Source: Alitta virens (taxonomy: Eukaryota; Annelida; Polychaeta; Phyllodocida; Nereididae). Taken from it: a stretch of DNA of 64,000 nt. Position numbers and translations under genes: made by a program. Below the pieces are notes generated by a model, which made no database searches, was not told the DNA's origin, and worked only from the letters and a program-made list of their open reading frames with translations. Shown here one piece after another: positions 22,201-33,886 of this stretch. The stretch is taken from assembly GCA_932294295.1 (NCBI GenBank), contig OW028577.1, positions 3,004,001 to 3,068,000 of the forward strand, written 5' to 3'. Position 1 is the stretch's first letter; the number at the start of each line of letters is the position of its first letter.

Positions 22201-25200
22201 ATATATTCATTAAAGATACTGACTACGGTAACTTGTTACAGTGCACCTTTACCTTTAATATATTCATTAAACATACCGTCTACCGAAACTCGTTACAGTG
22301 CACCTTTACCTTTAATATATTCATTAAAGATACTGACTACGGTAACTTGTTACAGTGCACCTTTACCTTTTATATATTCATTAAAGATACTGACTACGGT
22401 AACTTGTTACAGTGCACCTTTACCTTTAATATATTCATTAAAGATACTGACTACGGTAACTTGTTACAGTGCACCTTTACCTTTAATATATTCATTAAAG
22501 ATACTGACTACGGTAACTTGTTACAGTGCACCTTTACCTTTAATATATTCATTAAAGATACTGACTACGGTAACTTGTTACAGTGCACCTTTACCTTTTA
22601 TATATTCATTAAAGATACTGACTACGGTAACTTGTTACAGTGCACCTTTACCTTTTATATATTCATTAAAGATACTGACTACGGTAACTTGTTACAGTGC
22701 ACCTTTACCTTTTATATATTCATTAAAGATACTGACTACGGTAACTCGTTACAGTGCACCTTTACCTTTAATATATTCATTAAAGATACTGACTACGGTA
22801 ACTTGTTACAGTGCACCTTTACCTTTAATATATTCATTAAAGATACTGACTACGGTAACTTGTTACAGTGCACCTTTACCTTTAATATATTCATTAAAGA
22901 TACTGACTACGGTAACTTGTTACAGTGCACCTTTACCTTTTATATATTCATTAAAGATACTGACTACGGTAACTTGTTACAGTGCACCTTTACCTTTAAT
23001 ATATTCATTAAAGATACTGACTACGGTAACTTGTTACAGTGCACCTTTACCTTTAATATATTCATTAAACATACCGTCTACCGAAACTCGTTACAGTGCA
23101 CCTTTACCTTTAATATATTCATTAAAGATACTGACTACGGTAACTTGTTACAGTGCACCTTTACCTTTTATATATTCATTAAAGATACTGACTACGGTAA
23201 CTTGTTACAGTGCACCTTTACCTTTAATATATTCATTAAAGATACTGACTACGGTAACTTGTTACAGTGCACCTTTACCTTTAATATATTCATTAAAGAT
23301 ACTGACTACGGTAACTTGTTACAGTGCACCTTTACCTTTAATATATTCATTAAAGATACTGACTACGGTAACTTGTTACAGTGCACCTTTACCTTTAATA
23401 TATTCATTAAAGATACTGACTACGGTAACTTGTTACAGTGCACCTTTACCTTTTATATATTCATTAAAGATACTGACTACGGTAACTTGTTACAGTGCAC
23501 CTTTACCTTTAATATATTCATTAAAGATACTGACTACGGTAACTTGTTACAGTGCACCTTTACCTTTAATATATTCATTAAAGATACTGACTACGGTAAC
23601 TTGTTACAGTGCACCTTTACCTTTAATATATTCATTAAAGATACTGACTACGGTAACTTGTTACAGTGCACCTTTACCTTTAATATATTCATTAAAGATA
23701 CTGACTACGGTAACTTGTTACAGTGCACCTTTACCTTTTATATATTCATTAAAGATACTGACTACGGTAACTTGTTACAGTGCACCTTTACCTTTAATAT
23801 ATTCATTAAAGATACTGACTACGGTAACTTGTTACAGTGCACCTTTACCTTTAATATATTCATTAAAGATACTGACTACGGTAACTTGTTACAGTGCACC
23901 TTTACCTTTAATATATTCATTAAAGATACTGACTACGGTAACTTGTTACAGTGCACCTTTACCTTTTATATATTCATTAAAGATACTGACTACGGTAACT
24001 CGTTACAGTGCACCTTTACCTTTAATATATTCATTAAAGATACTGACTACGGTAACTTGTTACAGTGCACCTTTACCTTTAATATATTCATTAAAGATAC
24101 TGACTACGGTAACTTGTTACAGTGCACCTTTACCTTTAATATATTCATTAAAGATACTGACTACGGTAACTTGTTACAGTGCACCTTTACCTTTAATATA
24201 TTCATTAAAGATACTGACTACGGTAACTTGTTACAGTGCACCTTTACCTTTTATATATTCATTAAAGATACTGACTACGGTAACTTGTTACAGTGCACCT
24301 TTACCTTTAATATATTCATTAAAGATACTGACTACGGTAACTTGTTACAGTGCACCTTTACCTTTAATATATTCATTAAAGATACTGACTACGGTAACTT
24401 GTTACAGTGCACCTTTACCTTTAATATATTCATTAAAGATACTGACTACGGTAACTTGTTACAGTGCACCTTTACCTTTAATATATTCATTAAAGATACT
24501 GACTACGGTAACTTGTTACAGTGCACCTTTACCTTTAATATATTCATTAAAGATACTGACTACGGTAACTCGTTACAGTGCACCTTTACCTTTAATATAT
24601 CCATCAAGGATACTGGCAATAATTGCTCACTCTTTTAACTTAAGCCCAATCAAAACGATGTTGTGTACCTATTGTCTTGTAAATTCAATAACCTGCTCAC
24701 TTGTGTCATGATGGATAATTTATTTTTGATCAATCTAGTGTTAATATTTTTTGTGCAGTCAGTTTCACCAATGAATTTTTCGACTTCGAGGATGTGCAAA
24801 ATATCACCTACTATGACATCACCTACCACCAAATTCACACCATTGCCACGATAGCTACGAGTTGCTGGTACAAATTAAACTTCAGATGTCAGTGGGTTGC
24901 GTTCGATGGCAATGCATGGGTTAACTACTTCAACGTTGAGAAATTATTTGAATCTACTCAAGGAACAATAAATGGTTTGTTGCTATTTTCTTATAGGAAA
25001 ACAACACAGTGCTCCTGAGCAAACAAATATATGACATGCTGTATGTAAATAACCAAGGTGTGATAAACCACCAATTTTAAAGTTATATTTCTCAGAATTT
25101 CCCAACAGATTTCTTGTTAGTTTTTCCTTAAAATGAGCGTATGCGAGTGCAGTTTATGGAAATATATATGAAATCTTTGGTCAATTGTTCTTACCCTTGA

Positions 25201-26999
25201 AGTTTGTTCAGGAGCACTGTGACAATAAATACAGATTTTTGTTAATGGGATGTTTCCTTCATTTAATCCACACACTTCAATATATATTGAAGAAACAAAC
25301 CAATAGCCTTCTTATTTCATGACAATAGTCCACAGTCCATCATCAGCCATTATTAATCATTTTAATGTAAATACGTTTACATTGTAATCAATGTATGTAA
25401 TAATAGAAATTTCACCTGTATTGCTGAATCGTTTGTCATATATTATTATCATTATTATTTTCATTATCATTATTATTACTCTCTCCTTTCTATTTTCTTT
25501 ACTAACTTAAACTATTATCATTATAAATTTTTTTTTATCTAGTATTATAATATTAATATTGTATCAATTTAAGGTAGCCCCTAACACAACCCACTGAGGT
25601 TCTTTGGGGGTCTCCTGGCAAGTTTAACACTAATAGAATATATGCAATAATTTTAAATTCATCATCCCAAAAATAACAAAATATCATGCTGCATTCCTGT
25701 GTAACTGCCAAATAAAATTATTTTTAATTTTCAATTCAATATATTCAATTCAATTCAATCCAATGATTCAGCTTTATGTTGATCTTTTTAGCCTTAGTGC
25801 AGTATGCTGTATGTTGTGTATTATGAGTCATATCTGTGGTGATCATGTATTACATAAAGGCAGTGTATTGTAATATTATTTACAGGAAGTTTCTCCTCTA
25901 AAGTCTGTGCCTGTCTTCTATGGTCTGCGACTGTTTCTGGCCAATCAAGAAACCTTCCCTTGGGCACTTGAGTGTTCCCATGTGCATTTCAATATGCGTT
26001 CCCTCAGTGTGGAATATATTGTATTTGCAGTATTGTTTAATTTGAATTACAGGTCAAGACTGTGAATTTGTGACATTCACCAATGTTAGTTATACTATAA
26101 CTGAGAAAGAAAACTTTCCCATGAAAGCAATGCTACTCGGTGATACAGACCGCCCTGATGAGCAAATGTACTACCAGGTAGAGCCACTCATTTGTGACGG
26201 AGGTAGGTGATATTAAGGTGTTTTATATAAACTGCCTTTATAGATTAGTTCTTGGTGACTTATCTCATTCTCTTGGAATAAAAAGTTTACGAGGTTAAAT
26301 TCAGAAATATTTATTACCACATCTGTCTTGATTTTTTTATACTTTTCTTGTGTTTATATTATATATATAGAGAGAGAATTTAGGTGTAAGAAACCCTGTG
26401 GTAATAATTGCCTTGTATTACATGATAGAGCCTCATGATCTGATCAGTATTCTGCAGATTTTGTAAAAAAAAGGAAAAGAAATTGTGTGTTGGTTGAAAG
26501 TATTTGGAAAATGAATAAATATTTTAACTCTGACTGACCCGCCACTTCAGAACGTTACCATGGTGATCAACATTCTCAGTCGAATTTGTCTTCTGAGAAC
26601 TAAGAACTTACTTATTAAGTACCACATCATTTGAACTCCTTTTGTTCAAGCATTGCAACGACCACGAGTGGTGCACGTTTTTAGTCTGCACACTGTATAG
26701 TGTATATAAGTTTTCACATTTTCTCTACAGTCACAAGCATCCCTTGGGAAATGACATACAGGCAAGAACATGCAATATTCTACAAAAAGGACACAAGGCT
26801 GGCAAATCCGAGTGGTGTTGTTGCTTCGAGTAGGTGCTCAGTCACCGGATGCACAGCGACATGCTTAGAGATCGGATGTGCAGCGTTCAGTTTCCGAAAG
26901 AATCCGTGTGTGTGCGAAGTGAGCCATGCTTATGACAGTACTTCTTCTGTGTACAAAGAGGTGGCAGCATCTGGATTTGTTATGTATAAGATGGGCTAA
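19102..26999 (+). CDS. Fibrinogen-like / PAN-domain extracellular protein, 3' part
   Basis: Four exons (19102-19296, 24759-24974, 26053-26202, 26731-26999) join in phase 1 at every junction and give 277 residues to a stop. The first three resemble the fibrinogen-like region of contactin-associated (CNTNAP/neurexin IV) proteins. These show C-x-H-L, a DxDGPGG turn and HVNCSF in exon a, C-W-Y-K-L with FRC in exon b, and GDTDRPDEQMYY then PLICDG in exon c, which matches the family's GDTDR...GPL.C. The last exon is Cys-rich with CSVTGCTATC, GCAAFSF and CVCEV, as in PAN/apple modules. All this points to an extracellular binding protein. The 5' exons and signal peptide are not identified. A poly(A) signal AATAAA is near 27671. 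Confidence 0.72.
19297..19982. other. Intron part, no feature
   Basis: Intronic. A short tandem duplication of AATCAGGATACTTCTAGAT lies at 19686-19722. Otherwise nothing recognised. Confidence 0.4.
19983..21787. mobile_element. Inverted-repeat DNA element, TTACAGTG ends
   Basis: Begins CACTGTAAAAA and ends TTACAGTG. The subterminal sequence CTGTAGTTTTTACAGTA (about 20000) pairs with TACTGTAAAAACTACGG (21735-21751). The interior is littered with TTTACAGTA/TACTGTAAA words and holds no transposase frame. Its right end is also the first unit of the following 57 bp array. It probably is a non-autonomous DNA transposon; borders and superfamily are inferred. Confidence 0.6.
21459..21539. repeat. 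34 bp-arm hairpin
   Basis: Left arm 21459-21492 and right arm 21506-21539 are inverted with a few mismatches (AAATGTGTCATGTGCATTTT against AAAATGCACATAGCACATTT), around a 13 base loop. It lies inside the inverted-repeat element and would form a strong stem-loop. Confidence 0.8.
21756..24612. repeat. 57 bp minisatellite, about 50 copies
   Basis: Unit GATACTGACTACGGTAACTT + GTTACAGTGCACCTTTACCT + TTAATATATTCATTAAA, repeated head to tail with very little divergence. Three main variants occur: a one-base change (TTTAAT to TTTTAT), CTTGTT to CTCGTT, and a rarer block CATACCGTCTACCGAAACTC seen about three times. Because 57 is divisible by 3, one frame stays open for 960 codons (19-residue repeat DTDYGNLLQCTFTFNIFIK), but the array lies inside an intron and has no splice link, so I do not treat it as coding. 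Each unit contains TTACAGTG, the end of the adjoining element. Confidence 0.95.
24759..24974 (+). CDS. Exon b of fibrinogen-like/PAN gene
   Basis: Acceptor TTTTTTGTGCAG, donor GGTTTGTT; phase 1 at both ends, 216 nt. Encodes SFTNEFFDFEDVQNITYY to TSCWYKLNFRC and WVNYFNVEKLF. The two Cys and aromatic spacing match the middle of the CNTNAP-type fibrinogen-like region. Confidence 0.72.
24975..26052. other. Intron, no feature
   Basis: AT-rich intron with ATT-repeat stretches (25441-25480). No mobile element recognised. Confidence 0.4.
26053..26202 (+). CDS. Exon c of fibrinogen-like/PAN gene
   Basis: Acceptor GAATTACAG, donor GGTAGGTG; phase 1 at both ends, 150 nt. Encodes GQDCEFVTFTNVSYTI, then LLGDTDRPDEQMYYQVEPL and ICDG. 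This is the most diagnostic match to the contactin-associated protein pattern. Confidence 0.78.
26203..26730. other. Intron, no feature
   Basis: Short AT-rich intron with a TATA/AGAG run at 26361-26376. No repeat recognised. Confidence 0.4.
26731..26999 (+). CDS. Last exon of fibrinogen-like/PAN gene
   Basis: Acceptor TTCTCTACAG; enters in phase 1 and ends with TAA at 26997. Encodes TSIPWEMTYRQEHAIF, then the Cys-rich module CSVTGCTATCLEIGCAAFSF, CVCEV and a short tail. Cys spacing fits a small PAN/apple-like domain. Confidence 0.78.
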
Positions 27000-27291
27000 G
27001 AATGTTAATGTATGGATAAAGTTTTAATCAAGTAAAAGGGCCCAAAACTGAAAAATTCCGTCAGCTCATTTCAAAAGGGCATATCTTAGTAAATAATGGT
27101 TTGATTTTCAGTCTGTTTTTACTCACATGTAGTAAAAATTGTGTGCTTTTATGGTAAGTTAACAATGTTGATGTCTCTCAAGAAGAAAATTTTTCAGTTT
27201 AGGTTATGTGCCTTGAAGTCCATAAAAATTGAATGTCCAAACCTGTACCTTCATGTACTGAAATTCTCATTGTGATACACAGAATTCATAT

Positions 27292-27404
27292 CCCAGATAG
27301 CATTGAAAATCGGCCAAGCATCGTTTCCATGTAGTCGTTACAACATTGTATTAACATCACCGACATCACGCCGACGTTGAAACGATTTGGAATGCTATCT
27401 GGGG
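27292..27404. mobile_element. Small palindromic MITE, copy 1
   Basis: CCCAGATAGCATTGAAAA at one end and TTTGGAATGCTATCTGGGG at the other. The interior has paired words (AAGCATCGTTTCC against GAAACGATTT). It lies 3' of the fibrinogen-like/PAN gene, probably within or near its 3' untranslated region. Confidence 0.75.
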
Positions 27405-27476
27405 TAGAGCTCTCAAATCCCTTTGTCTTCAATATAAACTAAATATGCTATACAGATAATATCGAAATCAGTGTTC

Positions 27477-27596
27477 CCCAGATAGCATTTCAAAACGGGC
27501 CAGCGTCGTTTCTATATAGGCCACCATCGGTACAGCATCGTTATGACGTCACCGACATCGTGCCAACGCCGAAACAATTTGGAATGCTATCTGGGG
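27477..27596. mobile_element. Small palindromic MITE, copy 2
   Basis: Same family as the copy 70 bp upstream and in the same orientation: CCCCAGATAGCATTTCAAAA to TTTGGAATGCTATCTGGGG. A related fragment (GCCAACGTCGGGCCG, GCTATCTGGG) is at 48676-48712. Confidence 0.75.
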
Positions 27597-29647
27597 TAGA
27601 TCATGTATGGTTTGCAATTTTCCTTGTACAACTCCGTTTAAGTAAGAAAAATAATCTGGATATTTTGTAAATAAAAATGCATTATTTAACCAGTGATTTC
27701 AAGAAAATGTAAGCTTCATGGCTTATACACTTTTCAGTCACCAAGAAGTAAAGTTTTACAGTGAACAATAAACAGTAAATAAGCCACTTTATTTTTCTGC
27801 GTTTCGTTACTCTTATTGGGGCCCAATTAAGTGATATTACTCATATGTAAATACAAATGTAATATAACTATATGTCAAAAACTGAAAGCAGTAATTTATG
27901 ATTTGAATGAATTTTGTGTTGTTCTCACTGAAGAGAATTAGGAACACAGATATGATTTTATGTACAGTAAATGGATACAATATTATATTAATGCATGCAA
28001 TCAAAGGTAGAAATGCAGAAAACATTGTAGGTTAGCTTCAAAAGCAAGCGCTACAAATGAAATATACTTCAGTAATTTAAAGGTTTCCTTTTATTTGAGA
28101 ATTTTTCTTTGTTGCCATTTGTGTTTGCAAGAAAAATCGCAAAATAAAGTATACATCATTATCAATAAAAGGCAGCCAGACACCCATGTTACTTGTTTAA
28201 TACAATACCCATTGTGCATACCTGAAGAAGCTGATTTTACCAGTAATTGTAGCCAGAACTGACCCACGTTGCATTAGATGCGATGTAGGGTCAGAACGGC
28301 TCGCATAGGAATTCTTGGAAACATTTATCACACCGTTTTTAAAAAAAAACACGTTAGCATACCTTATTTCATCATTATGTTCACGAGGACTGCTCTGAGT
28401 GCAAGACAATAAAAAAGAAGTATATCTAAACCTAGAGCAGGTGTATTTCGTGTGGCAAATGTCTATTAAAAAGGCTAATTCCCAAACAAGGTCGAAGTCC
28501 CAGGGTTTTGCATTTATGCCTTTGTAACGCTGTCCTGTGGACAGCGGACTTGTAGCTACAGATATTGTAAATCTTGTATCTGATATACATTTCAAAGATT
28601 TTGCAGTGTACTCAGTACAAATTTAATTTAAGATTTTATGGCTGGCATTCATGTCTCTAATATGACAGCACATGACTTCCTATCACTACAATGACTGACT
28701 TGCCCTTTATTAAAGTAATAAAGGTTGTTTTAACCATTGTTAAATAATTCCTCCTGAAGGGAGAAGTAGGCTATAAAAAAATAATTTTGAATACAAGTGA
28801 AGGAAAGACCTATTGAAGCCATTGTTTTTGATGCACTCATTGATACCTGACAGGATGGCATAATCGATAGGCCAACTTTTATTGCCTTAGACTCATATTT
28901 CTGGATTATTGATTAAGTATGCCTGATGTTAGTGCACGTAGGTTCTCAAATTCTGCAGCCTGAAGGGTAAATGTATTGATTAAAAATGCATTTCAGATAG
29001 TTTTACAGCCTCAAAATTTATAAAAACTAAAACTAAAACTTTTTAATTTGACACAGTTTAGGCCTACAATGTTTCTTAATGATATTTCACGTTTTTTGTA
29101 TTCATCTTTACTGCATTCATAAGTTTCTGTGTATAAGTCCAGTCAATATACTGAAACACCCACCACAAATTGCAATATAACTCAGAACAAATTTATTCAA
29201 CAGAGTATATAAAAATACACAAGATCAGGAGGGCCCTTCTAAGACAGCCATGATGTTGCTGACAAAGGACTCCCTTACAACAGTGTATAAAATAAATCAA
29301 TTAGAATTTAACATTAACTTAAAAACTCATTAGGTGCAACTGATTTTTATGTAATAGATCCATTAGAAGAAATGATTGTGATGGAGGAATGAAATTTACC
29401 AATCTGAAGCAAATCTTTGATTATGAAAAAGTTTGTATTGTATTCAACATGTAAGGCCAATTTATTAGAATTTAATATGAAATTAAGGATATAAAAATGA
29501 ATGGAATTTCAGTAAATGCACTGATCTTGCATTTATTAGATGATATTCACATGTCATATTGGTGAGCATTTTCTTTCAATTGATCTTTGATATAATTGGA
29601 AATTAAAGCACAATCCAGAAGGAACCAATATTTACAAAAGGATTGGT
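27597..29647. other. No gene seen
   Basis: AT-rich spacer after the poly(A) signal near 27671. 29135-29180 contains, inverted, a short stretch also in the segmental duplication (CAATTTGTGGTGGG at 3490). No other repeat or coding frame. Confidence 0.4.
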
Positions 29648-29819
29648 GGTGGATTAGGGCTTTACGTCCTGTATTTCTGCACCTGATGGGCTAATTAGGA
29701 CAGGTAGGGACCATGGCAATGAGACGAAGGATGAAACAGCCATCCAACTTAGGCTCGACCGGGAATCCTACCCGGGTCCCAGCGGTTGGAAGCCCAGAGC
29801 GCTATAGGCCCCCGCCCTT
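29648..29819 (-). mobile_element. SINE family 1 at edge of duplication copy B
   Basis: Same SINE as at 367-541, but box B is damaged (GGTAGGATTCC instead of GGTTCGATTCC) and four to five bases around box A are lost. The sequence upstream of it is unrelated to copy A, so the duplication breakpoint is at the SINE tail. Confidence 0.8.
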
Positions 29820-32070
29820 TATTGATTATTACATCACTGGCATTATTAAATATAAATGGAATTCTGTACCTCAAACAGTTTTTGCATAAAACTCTGTTTA
29901 ATTCTTGGCAATTGAAATCTATGGGACCCACGAGTATAATAACTGTGTGTGAAAGAATGTCTGCTAAATATGGAGTAGTAATATGTCGGTAACTATTTGT
30001 TTTCAAATTTATAGCAAAAGACAAGTTCATGCAGCACTCTAATATCTGATATTTTTAACAAAAACATTTTCTTAAATGGCGGTTCAGTATGGGCATTATA
30101 CTTAACACAGTTTATTATTCTAATTAGCTTTTTTGTAGTTTTTCCAACTTGACTGTCCTGCATCCCCAGAGTAGTATGCCATAGTTGAGATGAGATGACA
30201 CAAGAGAGTTGTATAATGTTAGAAAGTTGATTTAGGTAGAAATGTTTATTCAGTATACCAGAAATTTGTGAAATTTCCTTACTTAACATATTAGTATGCT
30301 CATTCCAGTTTAAGTGCCTATTCAAGACAATGCCTAGATGATTAAAGGAGTCCACATACTGAATTTCCTGTTGATTTATGATGATTTTAGGTGGAGTAAC
30401 ACTTCTTATATTTGTATGAAATACCATTGCTTTCGTTTTATTGCTATTTAACGATAATTTATTTAGATTTAACCATAAATGAATATTATTCAATCTAAAA
30501 TTTACGTTTTCTTCAATTTAAGCTTTTAAATGATTGGTCGAAAGGAAGAAGTAGCATGTACAATATCATTGATATCAATCAGAAACAGTGAGGGTCCCAG
30601 AATCGATCCTTAAGGAACCCCCATATTGATTGTCATATAATTGGAATTAATGTCACTAAAATTTACATATTGCTTTCGGTCACTTAAATAACTTTCCATT
30701 AATAAAATTTCATGATTTAGGCATGTATTCAATGGAATTTCATTATTTTCCATTCGACAAGCTATTTGATCTATAACTTCAAAAGTTGCCAGTTCTGTAG
30801 AATGATTGGGTCTAAACCCATATTGGCTATTTTGCATAAGATTAAAATTATCTAAAATTAGCATGTGCACAATTCATACAATTACTTTAGATATACTTGG
30901 GAGTAATGAAATTGGCCGATAATTATCAAATAAATAATCTTCATTCTTTTTGTGGAGAGGAACAACTTTTGCTAGTTTTAGTTTCTCAGGAAATATATTT
31001 CTGGTGACTGATTGATTAATTATTACAGTTACGCATTCTGTAATTTTATCTTTAATAACTTTCACCAATTTATTAGATAGACCATCAAATCCGCTACTGG
31101 TTTTAGGCTTGAATGAGTCTATGACTTTAAGAACTTTGTCATTATCTATGAGCCTAAATTTAAAGCATTGGGGAATGGGTGTTGTTAACAACTCCTCAAA
31201 GGATCAGTTATGTGGTTGATAGATGGAATCTGAGAGAGTTTTCCCTATTTATATTAATAAAAAAATTATTAAACTCATTGGCAATTCTATATGGGTCCGT
31301 GATTAGCTGCTATTCACTAGAAACTGTTTAGGAAAGTCTTTTTTCTTTTAGTGCGATTCATAATTTCATTAATAGAAGACCACGTTTTCTTTATATCATC
31401 TCCTAATTTTTGAAGACATGAATGATAGTATTGTTTTTTTTGATAAACATATGTTTTGTTTCAAAATACGATTATACGTAGAAAGATTAGTTTTTTTGCT
31501 AGAGTAACCTTCGTCATTCCTGTCAGTTATTTGCAAATCTGCTTATAGTCTATCTCTGTACTTTATAGATATCATTATACCACGTGTTATCCATTTAGAC
31601 TTTATATGTTTATGCTTGATATTAAACAGTCTTAAAAGGCATATGATTCTTTATTGCAGCTATGATGTTGTTTTCTAATATATTGCAGTTGATCTTGGGA
31701 TAAACTGTGAGATCAGAATTGAAATTTGCAATATCACATGTTGTTGAAAGCTCATTTCCAAATTTATCAACAGTTTCATGATAAGTAGGATATACTATAA
31801 CATAATCTGTTATTGGTTACCTTTTTACTCAAGCAATCTAAGATGATAAAACAAGGTTTATGATCAGATATATGATTCCATAAAATGCCAGCAGTAGTGT
31901 TAGAAAAATCTGCTGAGAGTTTCTCAAAGATATTGTAACTTAAAGTACCATGGTTACGGGACAGTCTCGTTGGAAAAGTTATTTTCTCCATCAGCTCAAA
32001 GAAGAATTTGGTGTCTTCCTTTTTTTTATTGGCTGAATGAGGTCTTCGGTCGACACAAAACTAAGGTCAC
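29820..32070 (-). mobile_element. Dead jockey/CR1-like LINE, copy B
   Basis: Same element as 545-2760. Slightly more is retained: the C-terminal frame 30493-29993 is 166 codons and keeps the HELVFCYKFENK end. The endonuclease end is at 31991-31776, RT start at 31191-30874, and RT middle at 30870-30610 (YGFRPNHSTELATFEVID). Internal stops shared with copy A show that the LINE was dead before duplication. Confidence 0.85.
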
Positions 32071-33483
32071 TTTAATGTAGATGGTACATTGTTGAAAAAT
32101 AATGTGTAAACCCCCCTCCCTTTGATGGCAACCCTCCCATCCCTTATACATGCATGAGATAGGAGAAAAATGGCAAAATTTCTTCAATCCTTACGGACAA
32201 GGATGCAGCCCCATGTAACCTTCTAGAGTGTTCACTGTAACTGGTAACAGTTGGTGCAGTATAGCAGATATCTACGAGATTATTGAGCTGGATGTGGTCA
32301 TTGTTTAGGCATCTCTTCAAATATTACTATCATCCAGGATGTATGAAATTATGTTGTAATATGTTCCATTCTGCATGTACAGTTTCAAAGAATAATAAAC
32401 TTGGGGCTGAATGCTCTAATAAGTTAGTTATTGTATTTATTAATCTTAGGAAATGATAAAACACACTATGTTACATGCAGGTTTGTTCCGATTATAAACA
32501 TTTTCACTGAGTATATGTCAATAATTACATGATTATTTCATATAAAAACATTTAACACCATATATGAAACTGTTTTAATCACTTTTGAAGACAAATATGA
32601 TAAAGGAACCTTTAAATCTAAATAAGGGAAGCTTTTGGCATTGAATCTGAGCTAAAATGGGAGAAAATCATGTTTTGGCGGCTATTTTGAATTTATGCAA
32701 ATTAGGGCATGTTCCAATGCTTTGATTTAGAAGGACTTTTTATATGTCATTCTACAGACCTCTAAGAGCAATTTGGCTGCAAAATCATTTCTATTGCAAT
32801 TTGTGGTGGGTTGACCACCTATTATCATAGATTGACTGGACTATATGTGAGCTACTGGACTGCCCATTAAAAGATAAGCAAACGAATCCGGTGACAGCTG
32901 GATCATAATTACCAATGATACTCTGGTTGAGTGAGGGACGTCATCAAATGCAATTTTCTGATCTCAGTCATGCATACAAAATAAATCAATATGCGCTTTT
33001 TTGCTCATAACCAAAATTAGAACCCGATCTATTCAAAACTATTCTCAACTTAGCTACTGTGAGCCAATAAGAATACTTCACTGGGTGAATGTTGTATGAC
33101 AGCAGAGTATATGTGACAGCTACAGTGTATATTGGAACAGCTGGGTGGAGAATATTAGCAATGGTGGAAGGTGTGTTGTTCAACATAGAGTTTTTTGGGA
33201 TTCGGAAGAATTATATTGGCCATTACTTTGTCTTGGCGAATAGTTTTTCCTCATCCCAGAAAGTTTAATGTTGGACAAAATAAGAAATATATTGCAATAT
33301 AATTTTGGAATGCACCATTGCATAGATAGTAATTAGTGAAGTGCCTATAAATAGTAGGCAAGAGGGCAAATTATCATCTTTTGTCCAATTACTCAGTTTT
33401 TCTTTTCTTTCATAAGTGTCATGTCGTATGTACAGAAAGTATGAAAATAAAGTTATCAAATTTTAAAACATATCACTTTATAT

Positions 33484-33597
33484 GGGCACTCTTCATGAGC
33501 TGCATCCCAGCTGGACGATGATCGTGAGACGTTAAATTGAAGGTGCCTTAGACTCGGTGTCTATGCTGAGGCAAGTAAAAAGATCCCACCCATAGGG
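33484..33597 (+). mobile_element. SINE family 2 fragment
   Basis: Body only, from GGGCACTCTTCATGAGC to GAGGCAAGTAAAAAG. The preceding tRNA-like part present in copy A is deleted. Confidence 0.65.
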
Positions 33598-33886
33598 TGA
33601 ATGTGTAACATGGTGTGGACTCCGAGCCTTATCATCTCATCATTACATCTGCCTCTGACAGGTGGTCATTCAAGGTGACTAAGCTTCAGACCCTGTAGCA
33701 ATGTGTGAACATAAAGTCTCTGGTAGCAAATTACCAAATTTTAGCATTTTTCCACATTTTCCATTATTATAAAAAAAGTATGATATAAATGTTGAAGTTT
33801 TGAAAGTGAAAGTACTATGACTTATAACAACCTGCATGTTTTTATTTACATCACATGATCAGAATAGCTCCAGATTGGGGAGAGCT

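Larger units (their letters stand above)
29648..33886. repeat. Segmental duplication, copy B
   Basis: Partner of 367-4356. It carries the empty site where copy A has the hAT-like insertion (AGCTATAG followed directly by GGCTTGCT). 31990-33480 is the non-LINE part. No gene is recognised in it; short frames there are not conserved between the copies. Confidence 0.85.

Noticed and set aside
21756..24638. 960-codon open frame with a 19-residue repeat
   Set aside because: It is a by-product of a 57 bp (3 x 19) minisatellite. The array lies in an intron, has no splice link to the flanking exons and its peptide resembles no protein.
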